10,584 bases of DNA from JAGXIT01 sp049293335 (GTDB taxonomy: Bacteria > Patescibacteriota > Saccharimonadia > Saccharimonadales > UBA4665): contig JBATSO010000042.1 of NCBI GenBank assembly GCA_049293335.1, positions 1 to 10,584 on the forward strand, read 5' to 3'. A program made the translations under genes and the position numbers. Positions 4,810 to 10,584 of this stretch are shown here, piece by piece. A model generated the notes under the pieces. The model was not told the DNA's origin. It did not search any database and worked only from the letters and a program-made list of their open reading frames with translations. The first letter of the stretch is position 1, and every line of letters begins with the position of its first letter.

Positions 4810-5343
4810 TTATCTATCCTTTCTTTCCCTTACTTTTTTCATACCCGCAAGCATGAGCTTGCCAATGTCTTCGTAGGCAATGGCGTCAACCGCTTCGGTG
4901 GCAGGCAGCCACTGAATATCACTCAGCCAATCCTCTGGGTGCAAACGGTTGGTGTTCCCTAGGCCTTCTACCAGGTAAATATGCATCGTCATCAGCACCA
5001 GCGTGTGGTTACGGCGATAGCGAAAGTTGACTTTACCTAGCCACTGCATAACCTTCATGTCTTGCAAGCCTGTTTCCTCGCGAATCTCGCGCTCGGCCGT
5101 TTCTTTGGGCTCCTCACCTTCCTCAACGTGCCCTTTTGGTATAGTCCAGCGGTTTTTAGCATCTTTAATAAGCAAAATTTCAACCGCCGAGGTCTTGGGG
5201 TTACGGCGAAACACCACACCCCCAGAGGTGGTTTCGTGCACCACTTCCTGAATAGCCGGTCGCCTGCTTACAAATTTACGCAGGCCTTCAATAGGCTTTT
5301 TGATCCCATCCATGGGGCTGTGCTTGCGTGCGTCGTCGGCCAT
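4810..5343 (-). CDS. Nudix hydrolase, Ap4A-hydrolase-like
   Basis: Nudix enzymes hydrolyse nucleoside diphosphates linked to another group. The 177-aa protein holds a complete Nudix box, GX5EX7REIREETGL, at residues 71-93, preceded by RWTIPKGH (65-72), the wording typical of bis(5'-nucleosyl)-tetraphosphatase-like members. The central domain spans about 37-150. The basic N-terminal region (1-36) is extra to the core fold. Substrate cannot be read from the motif; Ap4A, an oxidised nucleotide or a 5'-capped RNA are all possible. It starts four bases after the nusB stop, so it is in the same operon and probably translationally coupled. Placement beside rnc and nusB would fit an RNA- or nucleotide-housekeeping role, but that is inference. 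Confidence 0.9.
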   Translation of the reverse strand: MADDARKHSPMDGIKKPIEGLRKFVSRRPAIQEVVHETTSGGVVFRRNPKTSAVEILLIKDAKNRWTIPKGHVEEGEEPKETAEREIREETGLQDMKVMQWLGKVNFRYRRNHTLVLMTMHIYLVEGLGNTNRLHPEDWLSDIQWLPATEAVDAIAYEDIGKLMLAGMKKVRERKDR

Positions 5344-5347
5344 AGCG

Positions 5348-5911
5348 CTACCCTGCCTTCTTTACAGACTTAGTGGCTGATTTTTTAGCCTTGGCGGCAG
5401 GCTTTTTTTCAGGTCTGTTTGTCGTGCTTTTGGAGGGCTTTGCAACTGGTGTATCTGTGGCTTTTTTTGGCTCTTCGGTACTGTCGCCACCCTTGTTCTT
5501 TAGCGCCGTACCGAGTACGCCGTTAATAAACTTGCTGCTGTTATCACCGCCAAAGGCCTTGGCAAGCTCTACTGCTTCGTTTATGACCACTTTTGGTGGT
5601 ACATCTGGTTCGTAGTGCAGTTCGTACAGGCCCATACGCAGTACCACGCGGTCCATGCGGGCAATTTGCTCGAGCGGCCATTCGGGCGCAAGTGGTCGCA
5701 GTTCGTCGTCAAGTGCTTTTTCGTACTTGGCAACGCCCTTTACCAGCTCTTCTATAAAAAATACGTCATCGACCGTAGATTCGTAGCGCCCAATATTGCG
5801 CTTCAGTACCAAACCAAGGTCAAACGACTCATCGCCCGACTCGAGCCGAAAATCCATTTCGTAGAGCGTTTGCAGTGCAACGATACGACCTAAGTGGCGA
5901 TTACTAGCCAT
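5348..5911 (-). CDS. nusB: transcription antitermination factor NusB with basic tail
   Basis: NusB pairs with S10 (NusE) on boxA RNA to prevent early termination in rRNA operons. Residues 1-138 are the all-helical NusB fold: NRHLGRIVALQTLYEMDF (4-21), the LRPLAPEWPLEQIARMDRVVLRMGLYEL segment (71-98) and the strongly conserved NEAVELAKAFGG and SKFINGVLG (111-134). Residues 140-187 are a Lys/Ala/Pro/Thr-rich tail absent from the 130-150-aa family norm and likely disordered and RNA-binding. The start has GAGGGGAG about eight bases upstream. The gene lies 20 bases after rpmF and four before the Nudix gene. Confidence 0.95.
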   Translation of the reverse strand: MASNRHLGRIVALQTLYEMDFRLESGDESFDLGLVLKRNIGRYESTVDDVFFIEELVKGVAKYEKALDDELRPLAPEWPLEQIARMDRVVLRMGLYELHYEPDVPPKVVINEAVELAKAFGGDNSSKFINGVLGTALKNKGGDSTEEPKKATDTPVAKPSKSTTNRPEKKPAAKAKKSATKSVKKAG

Positions 5912-5931
5912 ATGCCGCTCCCCTCTTTATG

Positions 5932-6087
5932 TTATTTGGTTGCGGCGAGCTTTTTACCACTTTCTTTCACAGTGGTAAAGGCTTTGACTGGTGATTTCTT
6001 GTTGACAGCGCGGGCCAGTTTAAGAATAAGGTGGCTGCGGCGTGCGCCAGTGGCGCGTGGACTGGTTCGTTTCTTTGGTTTACCCAT
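5932..6087 (-). CDS. rpmF: 50S ribosomal protein bL32, short form without zinc motif
   Basis: This 51-residue gene is first in the operon. It opens MGKPKKRTSPRATGARRSH, matching the basic N-terminus of bL32 (family pattern PKRKTSKxRxxxRRxH). The rest is short and Lys-rich and has no Cys at all, so it lacks the two CxxC pairs of zinc-type bL32; C-minus versions are known. An AAGGAG site lies ten bases before the ATG at 6087, and the promoter at 6134-6162 leads straight to it. Placement before nusB fits a ribosome-biogenesis operon. The name rests on the N-terminal half only; another small basic ribosomal protein is the alternative. Confidence 0.75.
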   Translation of the reverse strand: MGKPKKRTSPRATGARRSHLILKLARAVNKKSPVKAFTTVKESGKKLAATK

Positions 6088-6133
6088 GGATGTGCTAACT
6101 CCTTCTAGAAGTTTTGGTTACTATTTAACGTCT

Positions 6134-6162
6134 ATTGTACCCTGTTTCACCCGATTTCTCAA
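6134..6162 (-). promoter_or_regulatory. rpmF-nusB-Nudix-rnc operon promoter
   Basis: On the - strand TTGAGA (6157-6162), a 17-bp spacer and TACAAT (6134-6139). Initiation near 6127 gives a leader of about 40 bases with AAGGAG. Only five bases separate this -35 from that of the divergent promoter at 6168-6197. Confidence 0.8.
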
Positions 6163-6167
6163 GGCTA

Positions 6168-6197
6168 TTGTGTGTATTTGAAATATTATGGTATAAT
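6168..6197 (+). promoter_or_regulatory. promoter of the SH3b-like lipoprotein gene
   Basis: Extended -10 TGGTATAAT (6189-6197) with a weak -35, TTGTGT (6168-6173), 18 bp upstream. The TATAAT ends seven bases before the ATG at 6205, so transcription should start at or one base before the A of the start codon and the mRNA should be leaderless. Confidence 0.8.
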
Positions 6198-6204
6198 ATG
6201 AAGT

Positions 6205-6690
6205 ATGAAATGGCCTGAACGTAGTAGAGCAAAAAGCAGTGTAGGTGGTATATTGCTAGCTTCTGCCGCATTATTTGGTGCTGGGGCATGCTCTTCGCAA
6301 CAAAAAAATCCGCTGGTACGCTACTGTGACCCTTTTAAAATAGTAAGCGAAGGCCAAATCCGAGCTCAAGAAATACTTTTTGTGCAAGATGGCGCAAATA
6401 TTCGCCATAAGCCAACAGCAGCCTTCCAAGACCCAAGCGACGATACTAAGATTGGCAAGGTAAGCCTTTCCTCGCCATCAGAATGTGTCGTGGTTATTCC
6501 CGAAAAAAGTGAAAAGATTGCCCTGAGCCGAGATGATCAAGGCCTGTGGTACGGTGTAAGCGTAGGCAGCTACGCCCTCTCGGGTATAGAACTAAACTCC
6601 GACGCAAAAAAGGCTTGGGTTAACCAGCAACGTGCAACCAAAATGTGTTATCAGCTTCCTAGCGATATGTATAAACCCTGCGAAAAGTAG
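6205..6690 (+). CDS. secreted or lipid-anchored SH3b-like protein
   Basis: The 161-aa protein starts with a basic N-region (KWPERSRAK) and a hydrophobic stretch (about 13-28) that ends in GAGAC; Cys29 is a plausible lipidation site, though the -3 residue is Ala rather than the usual Leu. The mature part has GANIRHKP, then IGKV, WYGVSVG and AWVNQQ in order, the spacing seen in bacterial SH3 (SH3b) domains that bind cell-wall peptides; the match is by eye. Four further cysteines could form disulfides outside the cell. The gene is monocistronic, transcribed divergently from the ribosomal operon and convergent with leuS (26 bases between stops, no terminator seen). Surface exposure makes it a candidate for wall or host contact, which is speculative. 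Confidence 0.75.
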   Translation: MKWPERSRAKSSVGGILLASAALFGAGACSSQQKNPLVRYCDPFKIVSEGQIRAQEILFVQDGANIRHKPTAAFQDPSDDTKIGKVSLSSPSECVVVIPEKSEKIALSRDDQGLWYGVSVGSYALSGIELNSDAKKAWVNQQRATKMCYQLPSDMYKPCEK

Positions 6691-6716
6691 TTAGACATAA
6701 TAAGCCAGCGTCGTAT

Positions 6717-9200
6717 TTATTTGACGACGAAGTTTATGAGCTTTTTCGGCACGTAGATTGTTTTTATAACTTCTTTTTCGGCCAGGTGGGCAACAACTTT
6801 TGCGTCTTGTTTGGCAGTTTCTACAGAGGTAGCTTCATCGGCATCGGCAGCAATTTGTAGCGTTGCGCGTAATTTACCGTTTACCTGCACTACCAGCGTT
6901 ACGGTGTCGCTCACCAAGTATTGTTCATTGTAACTAGGCCAGCTATCTTTTTGCACACTCGTTTGCCTGCCAAGGTCGTGCCACAACTGGTCGGCCATGT
7001 GCGGCGCAAACGGCGCTACCAGCGCCACCAGACTTTCCAGTGCAAACTGCCAGGCTGCGGTGTTCGCAAAGCCCTCTTTGGCCTTGAGCTCGTACAGTTC
7101 GTTAGTGGCTTTCATCATAGCAGCTATTGCAGTGTTGTACTTTTGGTCCTCAAGGTCTTCGGTAACTTTTTTAATGGCTGGGTGCATGGTACGCAGCACT
7201 GCCACGCCCGCCTCCTGACTCATGACTCCTGACTCTTGACTTGTTTCCAAAAATTCTTGCGTAATGTTCCACACGCGGTTCAAGAACCGATACGTTCCTG
7301 GTACGCCCTGTGGGTCCCAGCGCATCCAGAGGTCGAGCGGCGCAGCAAACATCAGGTAGGTGCGCAGCGCATCTGCGCCGTAGCCACTGGCAATGATTTC
7401 CAGCGGGTCAACCCCGTTGCCTTTGCTTTTACTAAACATCGTGCCATCGCTGGCGGTTACCTTGCCATTGAAGAGGAACTTTTTGAATGGTTCGGGGTTT
7501 TCTAGCAAGCCAAGCTTGTGGAAAAAACGGGCCATAAAACGTACGTAAATAAGGTGGGCCGTAGCATGGTCGCCACCGTTGTAGAAATCTATCGGCATCC
7601 ACTTGTTGGCAATGTCGGAGCTGAATGGGGCTTTGGCGTTGTGCGGGTCAAAGTAGCGTAGCTCGTACCAACTACTACATATGTAGGTGTCGAGTGTGTC
7701 GGTTTCGCGCTCGGCTGGGCCGCCGCACTTGGGGCATGCAACCTGCAACCAATCACTCGCTCGTGCGAGCGCACTACGGCCATCGCCACTTGGGGCAAAA
7801 TCTGCCAGTTCTGGTAGTACCACGGGCAAGTTTTCGTCGAGTACAATGTCGTCTTTCGGGCAATGAATAATCGGGATCGGCGCCCCCCAATAGCGCTGCC
7901 TACTCACCGACCAATCCCGAATTTTGTAATTGGTGACGGCCTCGCCTGCGCCTTTGGCGATGAGCGCGTCGAGCATAGCCTGGCGGCCGAGCTCAAAATC
8001 CATGCCGTCAAACTCCCCTGAGTTTGCTAGGGTGTATTTTTTGCGATTTGGTTTTATTTCGTCGCTGTAGGAAACAAACTCTTGCTGCTTGGTCGTGTAG
8101 ATGATGGGTAGGCCAAATTTTTGTGCAAATTCGTAGTCACGCTCGTCTTCGCCTGGCACACCCATGACCGCGCCGGTGCCGTAGCCAGTGAGCACGTAGT
8201 CGGCTGTCCAGATGGGTATTTTGGCGCCGTTGAGCGGATTGATGGCGTAGAGGCCTTCTATGAGTACGCCTGATTTGGTTTTGTCAGAGAGGCGCTCTAG
8301 CTCTGACTTGCGGCCTACTTTTGCGGTGTACTCTTCGATATCGACGGCATTGTCTGCTAGCTGCCCATAGCGGCTGACGATCGGGTGCTCTGGCGCAAGC
8401 ACCATAAATGTCGCCCCAAAAATCGTATCGTGCGCGGTGGTAAAAACTTCGACAAACTCTTCTGCGGCGCCCAGCCCCTCTACCGCAAACCGCACGTTTG
8501 CGCCATCGCTTTTACCAATCCAGTTTATTTGGGCTGCCTTAACTACCTCTGACCACTCGAGGTCGTGGGTTGCCTGAAGTATTTCGTCGGCGTACTCAGT
8601 AATGCGAAAAAACCACTGTTTGACTTCGCGTTTTTTGACCTCTGGGTCATCTGCGCTGTCGTGGCGCCAACATTTGCCGTCTATGACCTGCTCATTGGCG
8701 AGCACGGTCTGGCAGCCATCGCACCACCACTGTTGGCGAGCATCTTGGTAGGCCATACCCGCTTTGTACATCTGCACAAAAATCCACTGTGTCCATTTGT
8801 AGTATTCTGGCGTGTGAGTGCTGATTTCTTTCGACCAATCGTTGCTCCAGCCCATGGCTTTGTACTGCGTGTGGTAGCTAGGAATGATTTTTGCCATGCT
8901 GGCTTGTGGCGATACGCCTGATTTAATCGCAAAGTTTTCGGCCGGCAAACCAAACGCGTCCCAGCCAACAGGGTGGTAGCTTTCGAAGCCCTGCTGTCGT
9001 TTGTAGCGGGCCATAACATCGCTAATGGTGTAGTTCATGGCGTGGCCAATATGTATGCCCGCTCCACTAGGGTAGTTAAACATGCTCATGGCAATGTATT
9101 TGGGCTTGTCAGACTGTAGGTCGGCTTTATAGACCTGCTCTTCGTCCCATTTAGCCTGCCATTGTGGTTCAATTTCTTTAGGGTTGTACCGCTTTAGCAT
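6717..9200 (-). CDS. leuS: leucyl-tRNA synthetase
   Basis: LeuRS charges tRNA-Leu. From the ATG at 9200 it is 827 aa, close to the bacterial norm. The HIGH motif is at 50-53 (GIHIGHAMNY), the CP1 editing domain spans roughly 225-420 and includes GTGAVMGVPGEDERDYEF with the editing-site Asp, and the KMSKS loop appears as MFSKSKGNG at 588-596. The C-terminal anticodon-binding and VNGKLR segments are complete. I chose MLKRYNPKEIEPQW as the start because the homology begins there and GAGGG lies eight bases upstream; the longer frame to 9239 adds 13 unrelated residues. Two oddities: a heptamer repeat inserted in frame at about residues 653-663 (SQESGVMSQEAG) and a second copy of the gene's first codons upstream at 9277. 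Confidence 0.97.
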   Translation of the reverse strand: MLKRYNPKEIEPQWQAKWDEEQVYKADLQSDKPKYIAMSMFNYPSGAGIHIGHAMNYTISDVMARYKRQQGFESYHPVGWDAFGLPAENFAIKSGVSPQASMAKIIPSYHTQYKAMGWSNDWSKEISTHTPEYYKWTQWIFVQMYKAGMAYQDARQQWWCDGCQTVLANEQVIDGKCWRHDSADDPEVKKREVKQWFFRITEYADEILQATHDLEWSEVVKAAQINWIGKSDGANVRFAVEGLGAAEEFVEVFTTAHDTIFGATFMVLAPEHPIVSRYGQLADNAVDIEEYTAKVGRKSELERLSDKTKSGVLIEGLYAINPLNGAKIPIWTADYVLTGYGTGAVMGVPGEDERDYEFAQKFGLPIIYTTKQQEFVSYSDEIKPNRKKYTLANSGEFDGMDFELGRQAMLDALIAKGAGEAVTNYKIRDWSVSRQRYWGAPIPIIHCPKDDIVLDENLPVVLPELADFAPSGDGRSALARASDWLQVACPKCGGPAERETDTLDTYICSSWYELRYFDPHNAKAPFSSDIANKWMPIDFYNGGDHATAHLIYVRFMARFFHKLGLLENPEPFKKFLFNGKVTASDGTMFSKSKGNGVDPLEIIASGYGADALRTYLMFAAPLDLWMRWDPQGVPGTYRFLNRVWNITQEFLETSQESGVMSQEAGVAVLRTMHPAIKKVTEDLEDQKYNTAIAAMMKATNELYELKAKEGFANTAAWQFALESLVALVAPFAPHMADQLWHDLGRQTSVQKDSWPSYNEQYLVSDTVTLVVQVNGKLRATLQIAADADEATSVETAKQDAKVVAHLAEKEVIKTIYVPKKLINFVVK
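7215..7242. repeat. heptamer repeat NTGACTC x4 inside leuS
   Basis: CTGACTC, ATGACTC, CTGACTC and TTGACTT follow each other with a 7-bp period on the + strand. Read in leuS they encode part of TSQESGVMSQEAG, a linker before LRTMHPAI that has no counterpart in the E. coli enzyme as I recall it. Confidence 0.85.
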
Positions 9201-9277
9201 GACGGTTCCCTCGCGTCTACAGAAACATACCACTGGCATGTTCTGGGCTCGATTTCTTTAGGGTTGTATCGTTTCAT
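9194..9277 (-). pseudogene. remnant duplicate of the leuS 5' end, now a 27-codon upstream ORF
   Basis: ATG at 9277 opens a frame beginning MKRYNPKEIEP, the same as residues 3-12 of LeuRS, then changes to RTCQWYVSVDAREPSC and stops at 9194-9196. The stop overlaps the leuS ATG (ATGCTAA), so ribosomes finishing it could restart on leuS. Compared with the true start, five of ten shared codons differ, all at third positions (for example CGA/CGG, ATC/ATT, GAG/GAA, CCC/CCA). It keeps the promoter at 9287-9295 and a GGGGG run before its ATG. It carries no Leu codons, so it is not a leucine attenuator peptide. Confidence 0.75.
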
Positions 9278-9286
9278 ATGCCCCCT

Positions 9287-9295
9287 ATTGTAACA
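9287..9295 (-). promoter_or_regulatory. leuS extended -10 promoter
   Basis: TGTTACAAT on the - strand. No good -35 hexamer is found 16-18 bases upstream, as expected for an extended -10 type. The -10 ends nine bases before the upstream ATG at 9277. Confidence 0.6.
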
Positions 9296-9330
9296 GATCA
9301 GCTACGCCGTGCCCTAGGGTGTAAATATAT

Positions 9331-10503
9331 TTAGAACTGCGTCAAAAAACTAGTTTTGAAGGTAGTTTTTAGGCTCCGCTTAGTTTTAGCACGGGCCTCG
9401 GCGTATTCAATAAGTTTTTCGACAAGCTGCACTTTACTTACTCCCGCTTTTGCCCAGTTATGAGCATACAAACTACCTGGTAGCGGATTGGCCTCGTTAA
9501 AATACACTGTTTTTGTTTTGGTGTCGATTAGCATATCTATTCGGGCAATACCACTGCAGCCCAGTGCCTTGTACACTTTTAGGCCTGTTTCCACTGCTGT
9601 GTCGTACAGTTCGGCGGGAAGCTGAGCGGGAATTTCGCTGTAACCCTGAGCACCAGCCGCACCCTTGCCTAAACCACCATTTTTACCAGCTTTCTTGCCG
9701 CCATGTAAATATTTGGTTTCAAAATCAAAGAAATCCTCAGCCTGAGTGATTGGCCGCTCGAGAAGCGCGGGGGTTGGGGTGTCATTTCCCATAATAGGCA
9801 GCGTTACTTCTACGAGATTATGTACGGCCTCTTCAACGATAATTTTGTTGTCGTAATGTGCGGCAAGTTCCAGTGCGTTTGTTAGCTCTCGTTCATTATG
9901 CACCTGCGAAATACCAATGCTTGAACCGAGATGGGCCGGCTTTACAAAAAGTGGATACTCTAGTTTTTTGCAGTCTTCAAGCACGGCGGCTTCGTTGGTC
10001 TCGAATGTTACTTTACTGCACCAGGTACTTTTCGTAATCGGCACACCCGCGGCGGCGGCAATTTGTTTCGAAAAAACTTTATCCATGGCTATTGCCGAGG
10101 CCGCCACATCACAACCAACATATGGCAGGCCAGCCATTTCAAACATACCCATAAGTTCACCATCTTCACCGTGCGTACCATGCAGCGCAGGGAATGCAAT
10201 GTCAACTTTTATTTCTTTAGTGCCATGCACACGGGAGACTACAAGCATTTTTAGGCCATTACCTACTTTTACTCCTATAGGTTTCTTCTGGGATAGTTTG
10301 GCTTCGATATCTTTTGACTGATAAAAATTAATTTTCTTAAGACCTTCAAAGCTATACCATGCCCCATTTTTTGCAATATAAACTGGTACTACTTGGTATT
10401 TTTTCGTAAGTTCAAGCGGCTTTATAACACTCGTTAGCGCCGTAATAATTGACACGTCATGCTCAGCCGACTGACCGCCGAAAAATACTGCAACTGTTTT
10501 CAT
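9331..10503 (-). CDS. ddl: D-alanine--D-alanine ligase
   Basis: Ddl is an ATP-grasp enzyme that joins two D-Ala for the peptidoglycan stem peptide. The 390-aa product has FFGGQSAEHDVS (7-18, with E14 matching the D-Ala1 binding Glu), ALHGTHGEDGELMGMFEMAGLPYVG (106-130), MDK (140-142), FVKPAHLGSSIGIS (186-199), ARID (320-323) and FNEANPLPGSL (335-345) for metal and phosphate binding. Y265 in FETKY sits where the specificity Tyr of D-Ala-D-Ala ligases sits, rather than the VanA-type residue. An insertion, GKKAGKNGGLGKGAAGAQG (269-287), lengthens the omega loop over the active site. Start: ATG codons occur at 10512, 10509 and 10503; TATAAT at 10511-10516 overlaps the first, so 10503 (MKTVAVFFGG) is the likely leaderless start. 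Confidence 0.95.
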   Translation of the reverse strand: MKTVAVFFGGQSAEHDVSIITALTSVIKPLELTKKYQVVPVYIAKNGAWYSFEGLKKINFYQSKDIEAKLSQKKPIGVKVGNGLKMLVVSRVHGTKEIKVDIAFPALHGTHGEDGELMGMFEMAGLPYVGCDVAASAIAMDKVFSKQIAAAAGVPITKSTWCSKVTFETNEAAVLEDCKKLEYPLFVKPAHLGSSIGISQVHNERELTNALELAAHYDNKIIVEEAVHNLVEVTLPIMGNDTPTPALLERPITQAEDFFDFETKYLHGGKKAGKNGGLGKGAAGAQGYSEIPAQLPAELYDTAVETGLKVYKALGCSGIARIDMLIDTKTKTVYFNEANPLPGSLYAHNWAKAGVSKVQLVEKLIEYAEARAKTKRSLKTTFKTSFLTQF

Positions 10504-10510
10504 TACCATC

Positions 10511-10516
10511 ATTATA
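10511..10516 (-). promoter_or_regulatory. ddl -10 box
   Basis: TATAAT on the - strand, ending seven bases before the ATG at 10503. No convincing -35 is seen. Its overlap with the ATG at 10512 argues that the two upstream ATGs are not used. Confidence 0.6.
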
Positions 10517-10549
10517 CCCTACCCCATCCAGTGTGCGTTGCTGTGCGAG

Positions 10550-10584
10550 GTCTAACCTTTCACACAATATGTGAAAGGTTAGAC
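10550..10584. repeat. 35-bp inverted repeat at the right edge
   Basis: GTCTAACCTTTCACA (10550-10564) pairs exactly with 10570-10584 around the loop CAATA. The - strand has no T-run after it; the + strand continues beyond the window. It lies about 34 bases upstream of the ddl -10 box, so it may be a terminator of an upstream neighbour, an operator or a repeat. Confidence 0.75.

Noticed and set aside
6691..6735. Possible terminator between the lipoprotein gene and leuS
   Set aside because: Only a 6-bp CGTCGT/ACGACG stem is available, overlapping the leuS 3' end, with no T-run on either strand.
7762..7776. CGCTCGTGCGAGCG palindrome inside leuS
   Set aside because: It falls in ordinary LeuRS coding sequence (LARAS) and is explained by codon choice.
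9201..9239. 13-residue N-terminal extension of LeuRS from an upstream ATG
   Set aside because: The extra residues have no resemblance to LeuRS, which begins at MLKRYNPKEIEP with a GAGGG site before it.
9194..9277. Leucine attenuator leader peptide before leuS
   Set aside because: The 27-codon ORF has no Leu codons and no terminator/antiterminator pair follows it; no T-box motif is visible either.

Overview
The window looks like chromosomal housekeeping DNA from a reduced-genome bacterium of the candidate phyla radiation (Patescibacteria), most likely Saccharibacteria (TM7). The reasons are the rpsP-KH protein-trmD block without rimM, the rpmF-nusB-Nudix-rnc cluster, long charged tails on small RNA-binding proteins, and the wording of the S16 and KH proteins. 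That assignment is inference from protein sequence and gene order; no 16S gene is present. Composition is close to balanced GC and the code looks standard (TAA, TAG and TGA all end genes).

Layout, left to right. 1-148: probable 3' end of an unrecognised gene, then a near-consensus promoter. 149-763 (+): orphan 204-aa protein. 766-1404 (-): trmD, convergent with the orphan. 1405-2147: gene-free stretch packed with hairpins, heptamer repeats and two palindromic repeats, ending at a UUCG-capped terminator beside the trmD promoter. 2148-2633 (-): khpA-type KH protein with its own promoter. 2634-2864: regulatory spacer with a 30-bp perfect palindrome and the rpsP terminator. 2865-3269 (-): rpsP. 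3332-6087 (-): one apparent operon, rpmF-nusB-Nudix hydrolase-rnc-two-TM membrane protein, read from a promoter at 6134-6162. 6205-6690 (+): secreted or lipoprotein SH3b-like protein, transcribed divergently from rpmF. 6717-9200 (-): leuS. 9331-10503 (-): ddl. 10550-10584: inverted repeat at the window edge.

Most genes serve translation: ribosomal proteins bS16 and bL32, RNase III and NusB for rRNA processing and antitermination, TrmD for tRNA m1G37, LeuRS for charging tRNA-Leu, and KhpA as an RNA chaperone. Ddl supplies D-Ala-D-Ala for peptidoglycan.

No wholly new defence or mobile system is visible. The most interesting signals are: (1) -10 boxes placed 7-10 nt before the start codon at five loci, implying leaderless mRNAs; (2) a second, out-of-place copy of the leuS start that differs only at synonymous positions; (3) a family of 7-bp tandem repeats at several loci, one inside leuS coding sequence; and (4) the hairpin-rich spacer where rimM would normally sit.
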